DNA of 32,676 bases from positions 1 through 32,676 of the forward strand of contig DYIZ01000061.1 of assembly GCA_020723385.1 (NCBI GenBank), read 5' to 3'. The position numbers and the translations under genes are program-made. Positions 7,443 to 13,300 of the stretch are shown here, piece after piece (position 1 is the stretch's first letter; each line of letters begins with the position of its first letter). The DNA is from Candidatus Aquidulcis sp. GTDB taxonomy: Bacteria > Chloroflexota > Anaerolineae > Anaerolineales > UBA4823. The notes below the pieces were generated by a model. It made no database searches, was not told the DNA's origin, and saw only the letters and a list, made by a program, of their open reading frames with translations.

Positions 7443-9107
7443 ATGAAACAAAAGTTGTTCGTTTTGCTGGCCCTGTTTGTCGTTGCCAGCATGGTGTTAG
7501 CAGCGTGCAAGCCTGCACCCGTCGTCGAAAAACCGCCCTACGATGAAGTCAAATTTGCCCCAATCAAAGTCGAAGCGCCTGACTGCGAATACGGCGGCGA
7601 ATTCAAGTCTATCGAAGCGGTGGACGAATCCACGGTGAAATTCACTCTGTGCTATCCTGACCCCGCCTTCCCGTCGAAGTTAGCCTTCTCCGTCTTTTCT
7701 ATCCAGGACACCGGCTACCTCAACTACTTCACCGGCGACTCGGTCAAGATGAGCGACAAACCGAATGGCACCGGCCCGTACTTTGTCAAGGAATGGGTGC
7801 GCGGCGATCATATCACCTACGAAGCCAACCCCAACTATTGGGGCGAGAAAGCCAAGATCAAGACCGTCATCTTCCGCTGGTCCGAGCAGTCGGCGCAGCG
7901 CTTGCTCGAGCTGCAATCGGGCACGGCTGACGGCATTGACAACCCCGCCCCCGAGGATTTCGCCGCCATCCAGGGCGACTCAAATCTGAAGCTGTATCCC
8001 CGCCCGGCGCTGAACATCTTCTACATCGGGTTCAATAACACCTACCCGCCTTTCGACAACGAGAAAGTACGCCAGGCCGTCGCGATGGGCATTGACCGGC
8101 AGCGCATCGTGGATCAATATTACCCCACGGGTTCGAGCGTCGCCGACAACTTCGTCCCGCCTCCTTTCAACCCTGGTTACAGCCCGAGCATCAAGTGGTA
8201 CGACTACAGCATCGACGAGGCCAAGAAACTCCTGGCCGAGGCTGGCTATCCGGATGGCTTCGAAGTGACGCTTTCCTTCCGCAATGTGGTGCGCGGTTAC
8301 TTGCCCACCCCCGATAAAGTGGCCCAGGAAATCCAGGCCCAATTGGCCGAGATCGGCATCACGGTCAAGATCGAAGAGATGGAATCGGCGACCTTCATTG
8401 ACGCCACCTCCGCCGGGCAGGAAGATCTGTACCTGCTGGGCTGGGGCGCTGACTACCCCGATGCCACCAACTTCTTCGATTATCACTTCGCCAATGATAA
8501 CAACAAGCAGTTCGGCACGCTTTTCCCCGACATCGTGACCGAGATCAAAGCCGCCGCATCCCTGTCTGACCCGGTGGCCCGCCAGCAGCACTACGACAAG
8601 GTCAACGAGCTGATCAAGCTGCACGTTCCGATGATCCCCGTGGCGCACGGCGGCTCGGCAACCGCCTTCAAGGCCAACGTCGAGGGCGCGCACTCCAGTC
8701 CATTGAGCAACGAAGTATTCTCTGTGATGAATAACGGCGCTGCTCAATTGGTGTGGATGCAGAACGGCGAACCCTCCTCCCTGTGGTGCTCAGACGAGAC
8801 CGACGGCGAGACCCTGCGCGCCTGCGAGCAGGTTTATGAAGCCCTGCTCTCCTACAAAGTCGGCGGCGTGGAAGTCCAGGCCGGCCTGGCCGAGAAGTGG
8901 GAACCGAATGCTGACCTCACTGAGTGGACCTTTACTCTCCGCAAGGGCGTCACCTTCCACAACGGCGTCGCCTTCGACGCCGGCGACGTGGTTTCCACCT
9001 TCGTCGCCCAGTGGGATGCCGCCAGCCCCAATCATGTGGGCCGCACGGCGACCTTCGAATACTTTGGGGCCTTCTTCGGATCGTTCTTGAACGCTCCAAA
9101 GCCGTAA
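7443..9107 (+). CDS. ABC transporter substrate-binding lipoprotein, SBP_bac_5 family, circularly permuted
   Basis: A 554-residue lipoprotein. The signal peptide ends in lipobox LAAC with the acylated Cys22, and GGAGGAG at 7430-7436 fixes the ATG at 7443. After a short linker the chain begins at CEYGGEFKSIEAVDESTVKF, which is normally an internal SBP_bac_5 position. It continues through NGTGPYFVKEWVRGDH, NPNYWG and the C-lobe to PMIPVAHGG (the usual end). It then adds, from about residue 434, the segment that normally opens the family: NGEPSSLWCSDETDGE, VYEALLSYK, LAEKWEPNADLTEW, TFTLRKGVTFHNGVAFDAGDV, ending FEYFGAFFGSF. That end reads naturally into the N-terminal CEYGGEFKSI, so the order is a circular permutation. 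It is followed by a terminator and two permease genes. Ligand is unknown, probably a peptide or oligosaccharide. Confidence 0.9.
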   Translation: MKQKLFVLLALFVVASMVLAACKPAPVVEKPPYDEVKFAPIKVEAPDCEYGGEFKSIEAVDESTVKFTLCYPDPAFPSKLAFSVFSIQDTGYLNYFTGDSVKMSDKPNGTGPYFVKEWVRGDHITYEANPNYWGEKAKIKTVIFRWSEQSAQRLLELQSGTADGIDNPAPEDFAAIQGDSNLKLYPRPALNIFYIGFNNTYPPFDNEKVRQAVAMGIDRQRIVDQYYPTGSSVADNFVPPPFNPGYSPSIKWYDYSIDEAKKLLAEAGYPDGFEVTLSFRNVVRGYLPTPDKVAQEIQAQLAEIGITVKIEEMESATFIDATSAGQEDLYLLGWGADYPDATNFFDYHFANDNNKQFGTLFPDIVTEIKAAASLSDPVARQQHYDKVNELIKLHVPMIPVAHGGSATAFKANVEGAHSSPLSNEVFSVMNNGAAQLVWMQNGEPSSLWCSDETDGETLRACEQVYEALLSYKVGGVEVQAGLAEKWEPNADLTEWTFTLRKGVTFHNGVAFDAGDVVSTFVAQWDAASPNHVGRTATFEYFGAFFGSFLNAPKP

Positions 9108-9124
9108 CCAACCTTTTCAACCAT

Positions 9125-9167
9125 GAGAGTTTGGCGGCGCAACCCGCCGCCAAACTCTCGATTTTTT
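9125..9167 (+). terminator. Rho-independent terminator between binding-protein and permease genes
   Basis: A perfect 14-bp stem (9125-9138 GAGAGTTTGGCGGC with 9146-9159), 7-base loop, then G-ATTTTTT. Lying inside the operon between the lipoprotein and the first permease, it would let the binding protein be made in excess, with partial read-through to the permeases. Confidence 0.85.
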
Positions 9168-9182
9168 ATCCATAGAGACGCC

Positions 9183-10259
9183 ATGCTACAATTCGTCACC
9201 CGCCGCTTGCTCTTGTTGCTGCCGGTTTTCATCGGCATCTTACTGGTTACATTCGTCATCGTCCGGTTGATCCCGGGCGACCCATGCAGCGTGATGCTGG
9301 GGGAGCGCGCCACGCCCGAGAAATGCGAGGCGTTCAAAGAGCGCTTTGGCCTGAACGACAACATCGTTGTGCAGATCGTCCGCTATATGGTCAACATCGC
9401 CCAGGGGGACTTTGGCACCTCGCTCCGCTTCGGGCGGCCGGTGGTGGATGTGATCGCCGAGCGGCTGCCGATGACGTTCGAACTGACCATTGGGGCGATG
9501 ATATTCTCGACAACCTTCGGCATCCTGTTGGGGTTGGTCTCTGCCTTGAAACGGAACACTGTGATAGACGTGACGACGATGATCGGGGCGAATATCGGCA
9601 TCTCGATGCCGGTCTTCTGGCTGGGGTTGATGTTGGCCTACGTGTTTGCGCTGGTGTTCAAGGATACTTTCTTGTACATTCCCCCCTCGGGACGCCTGAC
9701 CTCCGGGATTTCTCTCCCCTCGCTGGCGACGCTGTGGGGACTCTCCGATCTGCAGGGGCTGCCCAAATTCCTGCTCGGTCTGGTCTCCAACTCGACCATC
9801 CTCAACAGCCTGCTCACCGCCAATTTCCTCATGCTGCGCGACGCCCTGTGGCATCTGATCCTGCCCTCGCTGGCGGTCGGCACGATCCCGCTGGCAGTCA
9901 TCGCCCGCATGACGCGCTCCAGCCTGCTGGACATCCTCGGGCAGGATTACATCCGCACGGCACGCGCCAAGGGACTCATCGAGCGGTTGGTGATTGCCCG
10001 CCACGCCATGCGCAACGCCTGGATCCCCATCGTGACCATCATCGGGTTGGAGACGGGCCAGCTATTGGCCGGGGCGGTGCTCACCGAGACGGTGTTTGCC
10101 CTGCCGGGGGTGGGCACGGCGCTCAAAGACGCCATCCTGGCGCGCGATTACCCGGTCGTCCAGGGCCTGACGGTGGTCATTGCGATTACATTTGTGGTGG
10201 CGAACCTGCTGGTGGATATTTCTTACGCCTACCTCGACCCCCGCATCCGCCTGGAGTAG
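9183..10259 (+). CDS. ABC transporter permease, DppB/OppB-like
   Basis: A 358-residue inner-membrane permease of the dipeptide/oligopeptide type. The N-terminus (MLQFVTRRLLLLLPVFIGILLVTFVIVRLIPGDP) is the typical first helix and PGDP motif of DppB. The EAA loop is near the C-terminal third (DYIRTARAKGL), and the protein ends with LDPRIRLE, as is usual. It contains a longer loop with GRLTSGISLPSLATLWG. ATG 9183 aligns with the family start; an upstream in-frame ATG at 9123 would start inside the terminator hairpin. The ribosome binding site is weak, consistent with low expression relative to the binding protein. The next permease begins 3 bases after its stop. Confidence 0.9.
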   Translation: MLQFVTRRLLLLLPVFIGILLVTFVIVRLIPGDPCSVMLGERATPEKCEAFKERFGLNDNIVVQIVRYMVNIAQGDFGTSLRFGRPVVDVIAERLPMTFELTIGAMIFSTTFGILLGLVSALKRNTVIDVTTMIGANIGISMPVFWLGLMLAYVFALVFKDTFLYIPPSGRLTSGISLPSLATLWGLSDLQGLPKFLLGLVSNSTILNSLLTANFLMLRDALWHLILPSLAVGTIPLAVIARMTRSSLLDILGQDYIRTARAKGLIERLVIARHAMRNAWIPIVTIIGLETGQLLAGAVLTETVFALPGVGTALKDAILARDYPVVQGLTVVIAITFVVANLLVDISYAYLDPRIRLE

Positions 10260-10262
10260 CTC

Positions 10263-11195
10263 ATGGAAAACGCCATCCCCAAACTCTCTGCAGAAGCTAT
10301 CCCCGAGCGCCGATCCCCCACGGTCGAAACCATCCGGCGGTTGTTCCGGCATCGTTCGGCCCAGGTGGGCATGATTTTGCTGGCCTTTATGATCTTGATC
10401 GCCATTTTTGCGCCCGTGATCGCGCCCTACGACCCGGTCGCCATTTTGAAAGAGGAAACTCGCCGCTCTGCGCCGTGTATTCACCTGCTCGGCTGCCCGC
10501 AGGAACAGACGCAGCACCTGATGGGTATTGACGGCAACAGCCGCGATCTGTTTTCCCGCGTCATCTACGGCTCACGGCTGTCGCTCCAGATTGGGTTCGT
10601 GACGATCACTTTTGCTATCATCATCGGCGGCATCATCGGCGCGCTGGCCGGTTTCATCGGCGGCTGGTTGGACAATATTTTGATGCGCTTGATGGATGTG
10701 CTGCTGGCCTTCCCCAGCCTGCTGCTGGCGATTGCGATTGTGGCGGTGCTCGGCCCTGGGCTAAGAAACGCCCTGCTGGCGATCGGTATTGTCTCCATCC
10801 CGATCTATGCCCGTATTGTACGAGCCAGCGTGCTTTCGGTGAAGGAGCTGGATTTCGTCTCGGCCTCGCGGGCGCTGGGCGCGTCGAAACTGCAACTGCT
10901 GTTGACCAAAGTGATGCCCAACGCGCTCACCCCGTTGATCGTGCGCGGCACACTGGGCATCGCTACAGCTATTTTGGATGCGGCTGGCCTTTCGTTCCTC
11001 GGCCTGGGCGCTGAAAAGCCTATCCCCGAATGGGGGCTGATGCTCGGCGAGGAGCGTAACAGCATCTTCAACGCCCCGCACCTGGTTTTCTTCCCCGGCC
11101 TGGCGATCATGATCCTGGTGCTGTCGTTCAATCTGCTCGGCGACGGGCTGCGCGACGCCCTCGATCCCCGGCTGGCGCAGAACCGTTCGAAATAA
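10263..11195 (+). CDS. ABC transporter permease, DppC/OppC-like
   Basis: A 310-residue permease. A soluble N-terminus is followed by the first helix (GMILLAFMILIAIFAPVIAPYDP), the DppC landmark LMGIDGNSRDLFSRVIYGSR, several helices, the EAA loop (DFVSASRALGAS) and the C-terminal GLSFLGLGAEKPIPEWG plus GDGLRDALDPR. It pairs with the preceding DppB-like protein to form the channel. No ATP-binding subunits follow in the window, so the transporter must use ATPases encoded elsewhere or a shared pair. Transcription probably ends in the inverted repeat after the gene. Confidence 0.9.
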   Translation: MENAIPKLSAEAIPERRSPTVETIRRLFRHRSAQVGMILLAFMILIAIFAPVIAPYDPVAILKEETRRSAPCIHLLGCPQEQTQHLMGIDGNSRDLFSRVIYGSRLSLQIGFVTITFAIIIGGIIGALAGFIGGWLDNILMRLMDVLLAFPSLLLAIAIVAVLGPGLRNALLAIGIVSIPIYARIVRASVLSVKELDFVSASRALGASKLQLLLTKVMPNALTPLIVRGTLGIATAILDAAGLSFLGLGAEKPIPEWGLMLGEERNSIFNAPHLVFFPGLAIMILVLSFNLLGDGLRDALDPRLAQNRSK

Positions 11196-11247
11196 CCTGA
11201 CGCCTGTGGATCCAGAATAACCGAATTCCCTGCCGGAAAAAGCAAAT

Positions 11248-11326
11248 CACGAATAGCACGAATGAACGAATGACACGAATTGATCCAGAAAATATTCGTG
11301 AAATTCGTCCATTTGTGACATTCGTG
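11248..11326. repeat. Long imperfect inverted repeat of ACGAAT words
   Basis: Arms 11248-11280 and 11294-11326 (33 bases each, 13-base loop) start and end with CACGAAT/ATTCGTG and pair with a few mismatches; the arms themselves are built of direct CACGAAT/ACGAATGA repeats. It lies in the 204-base gap between the permease and the LLM gene, and probably also ends the permease transcript. Confidence 0.7.
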
Positions 11327-11399
11327 ATGAAAATGCAAACGCCATCTTAATATCCGTATCAAAATACAGAAAAGCAATACGCAACTGGAGAAAATTGCC

Positions 11400-12302
11400 A
11401 TGAAAATCGGCGTTGTCATCATGTTAGCCAACAGCAAAGAACCGCCCCACGCACGCCGCTACGACGGCATCAAAGACATGGCCCTGCGCGCCGAGGCTGC
11501 CGGCCTTGATTCGATCTGGCTGTACGATCATTTCCTCTACCGCAACGAGGGCCAGCCCACCATCGGCATTTGGGAATGCTGGACGATGCTGGCGGCGCTG
11601 GCGGACGCCACGCAGCGGGTGGAACTGGGCACGCTGGTGGTGTGCAATTCGTTCCGCAACCCGGCGCTGCTGGCGAAGATGGCCATCACCGTGGACGAGA
11701 TCAGCCACGGACGGTTGATCCTGGGCGTCGGCGCGGGCTGGAACAAGCCCGAATACGAGGCATTCGGCCTGCCCTTCGATCATCGCGTCGAGCGCTTCGA
11801 TGAAGCCTTGCAGATCATCAAACCGCTGCTGCGCGAGGGGCATGTGGATTTCGAGGGGAAGTATTATCAGATGCGGGATTGCGAGATCAACCCGCGGGGA
11901 CCTCGGCCGGAGGGGCCTCCGCTGATGATTGGCAGTTTTGGCCCGAAGATGCTGCGCCTCACCGCCCAGCACGCCGACCTGTGGAATACGGCCTACCTCG
12001 GCAAACCCGAGACGCTCATCAAACCCCGGGAGGATCTGTGGGCCGCCTGCAAAGACGTGGGGCGCGACCCGGCCACCCTGGGTGTGACCGGCCTGGTGGC
12101 GCTGCTCGACCCCGCCTGGCCCGATAAACCGTCATTTGACAACGAGCCGCTCTCCGGCTCGGCGGAGGAGATCGCCGAGGCGATGCGCGCCTACCAGCAA
12201 ATGGGTGTGGCGCATCTCATGTTCCACCTCGTCCCGTACACGCCCGCCATGCTCGACCGGCTGGCCGATGCGGCGCGGCTGTATCACGAGGCGGCGGGCT
12301 GA
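11400..12302 (+). CDS. LLM class (luciferase-like) F420-dependent oxidoreductase
   Basis: A 300-residue TIM-barrel LLM enzyme. Supporting segments are the N-terminal KIGVVIML strand, SIWLYDHF, ELGTLVVCNSFRNPALLAKMAITVDEISHGRLILGVGAGWNKPEYEAFGLPF, RVERFDEALQIIKPLL and PPLMIGSFGPKMLRL. The RNPALLAKMA...GR...GVGAGW series is characteristic of F420-dependent members, though FMN-dependent relatives share parts of it. GGAG lies about 9 bases before the ATG. Substrate is unknown. It is separated from the permeases by a hairpin repeat and has no obvious pathway partner here. Confidence 0.85.
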   Translation: MKIGVVIMLANSKEPPHARRYDGIKDMALRAEAAGLDSIWLYDHFLYRNEGQPTIGIWECWTMLAALADATQRVELGTLVVCNSFRNPALLAKMAITVDEISHGRLILGVGAGWNKPEYEAFGLPFDHRVERFDEALQIIKPLLREGHVDFEGKYYQMRDCEINPRGPRPEGPPLMIGSFGPKMLRLTAQHADLWNTAYLGKPETLIKPREDLWAACKDVGRDPATLGVTGLVALLDPAWPDKPSFDNEPLSGSAEEIAEAMRAYQQMGVAHLMFHLVPYTPAMLDRLADAARLYHEAAG

Positions 12303-12342
12303 TAGAAAAAATCTTCCCCGCCGCCGGTTGTCTGGTTCGCGC

Positions 12343-12374
12343 AGACCCCAGGGGTTTCTAAACCCCTGGGGTCT
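12343..12374. repeat. ACCCCAGGGGTTT palindrome, copy 2 (perfect, intergenic)
   Basis: AGACCCCAGGGGTTT (12343-12357), CT, and the exact reverse complement (12360-12374): a 15-bp stem. It lies between the convergent LLM and XRE genes, where it may end transcription from both. About 28 bases of 5' flank (from CGCCGG..TGTCT) resemble the flank of the intragenic copy at 13491, so the element is larger than the palindrome. Confidence 0.8.
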
Positions 12375-12415
12375 ATTGCGGCCTGCGTTCGCTTTTCCCG
12401 GCATAAAAGAAAGTA

Positions 12416-12763
12416 TTACGATCCCGTGTCTTGGGGCCCGGTGAGGTACTCGGCGACTTTTTCTTTGATCTCATGCTGCTGGTCGCTGGACAGCTTGTCC
12501 CAATTGCGCGTCACGTAACTGTAAAGTGGATCGGGTCGCTGCTTGCCGGTGATTTCATAAATTTCATCCCCAAACCGGGCAGCGATGCGGTCGGCCATCT
12601 CCTGGCTGATGCTCTCACGCTCGCCATTGATGCACATGCTGAGATAAGCCTGGCTCATGCCGAGATATTCGGCAAATTGGGTCAGGTTTTTTCTTTGGCC
12701 CTCGTGAAGCTGCCATTCAAGGAATTTGATGTTGAGCCAACGGCCCAGGGCGGTTTCAGCCAT
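12416..12763 (-). CDS. XRE-family helix-turn-helix transcriptional regulator
   Basis: A 115-residue protein with a Cro/C1-type HTH at about residues 26-68: KNLTQFAEYLGMSQAYLSMCINGER is the classical helix 2-turn-helix 3 pattern, followed by the ADRIAARFG helix. The C-terminal half (LYSYVTRNWDKLSSDQQHEIKEKVAEYL) is a charged helical tail, perhaps for dimerisation. The ATG at 12763 has no ribosome binding site but sits at the predicted transcription start of a strong promoter, so translation is probably leaderless. Targets are unknown; the nearest candidates are itself and the surface cluster that starts divergently at 13301. Confidence 0.85.
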   Translation of the reverse strand: MAETALGRWLNIKFLEWQLHEGQRKNLTQFAEYLGMSQAYLSMCINGERESISQEMADRIAARFGDEIYEITGKQRPDPLYSYVTRNWDKLSSDQQHEIKEKVAEYLTGPQDTGS

Positions 12764-12769
12764 GGCGCG

Positions 12770-12797
12770 ATTATAGCATTAATCGAACGGATGGCAA
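12770..12797 (-). promoter_or_regulatory. Sigma70-type promoter of the XRE gene (leaderless)
   Basis: Read on the minus strand: TTGCCA (12797-12792, 5 of 6 consensus), 16-base spacer, TATAAT (12775-12770, 6 of 6). Transcription should start 6-7 bases on, which falls on the A of the ATG at 12763. No room is left for a Shine-Dalgarno site. Confidence 0.75.
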
Positions 12798-12837
12798 ATT
12801 TCGGCTCTCAGGGACTTGCCGTGATACACCGCCAGCG

Positions 12838-12864
12838 GTAGGTCGGATTGGCAATCCGACCTAC
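12838..12864. repeat. GTAGGTCGGATT palindrome
   Basis: GTAGGTCGGATT (12838-12849), GGC, and the exact reverse complement AATCCGACCTAC (12853-12864), lying in the divergent region between the XRE gene and the surface cluster. It could be an operator-like site or another member of the small palindromic repeats seen across this window. Confidence 0.7.
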
Positions 12865-12997
12865 ACTGCACCGCCGGATTTGCTGGTCAGTCACGGCGAC
12901 TCCCAGTGAACCCAAATTTTCCATTGACGCAAATATTACATTGTGATAATATATAAATTGCTAATCATTGAAATTATTGTGATTTTTTATTAAAACA

Positions 12998-13026
12998 TTG
13001 CACGGGCGGCAGTCATCGAGTATACT
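12998..13026 (+). promoter_or_regulatory. Candidate promoter of the surface-protein cluster
   Basis: TTGCAC (12998-13003), 17-base spacer, TATACT (13021-13026). The -10 context GAGTATACTTCG is nearly the same as that before the kinase gene (GAGTATACTCCG at 4271-4282). It would give a 5' leader of about 265 bases. A second candidate, TTGACG-N17-TAATAT, is at 12924-12952. Confidence 0.45.
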
Positions 13027-13300
13027 TCGGCGCAATTCTTGGGCTTTATTGGTGGGTCTTTTACAGGTAGCAGAAATTCTAAGCGCAGACGATTAACACA
13101 ACGAAATACCCAATCCCCGCATCTTGCCGCTGTTCGCATCGCCGCCACTGAGATTATTTGGGGAAACGCCCTGGTTGCAAGGGCTCAGTGACTTCTTTTC
13201 GCAGAAGCCTCAGGCAAGGCTATTAGCCTCTGCTGGTTGATTGCAATGCGTTCCATATTCTCATCCATTTTCATCACTTCGGACTGATAGGAGTAAAACG

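Larger units (their letters stand above)
12764..13300 (+). other. 537-base intergenic region: promoters and structured leader of the surface cluster
   Basis: No credible gene is seen. From left to right: the XRE promoter; a palindrome at 12838-12864; an AT-rich stretch with TTGACG (12924-12929) and TAATAT (12947-12952) at 17-base spacing; a second set, TTGCAC (12998-13003) and TATACT (13021-13026), also 17 apart; then about 270 bases of leader. The leader contains CACTGAG/CTCAGTG (13146-13152 with 13184-13190) enclosing GCCCT/AGGGC, then a CTTCT/AGAAG hairpin (13192-13207), then GGCT-ATT-AGCC (13218-13228). A structured leader RNA is plausible, but no known riboswitch consensus was matched with confidence. 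Confidence 0.5.

Noticed and set aside
9284-10531. Plus-strand frame of 415 residues overlapping both permease genes
   Set aside because: Out-of-frame reading of the DppB/DppC genes, which are unmistakable; composition is Arg/Pro/Gly-rich.
12431-12841. Plus-strand frame opposite the XRE regulator
   Set aside because: The minus strand has a classical HTH and a near-consensus promoter; this frame has neither.
13027-13300. Known riboswitch call (cobalamin or c-di-GMP) in the leader
   Set aside because: Only short words match (GCCACTG, GCAAGGC); the full conserved core and its spacing are absent, so only a generic structured-leader note is kept.
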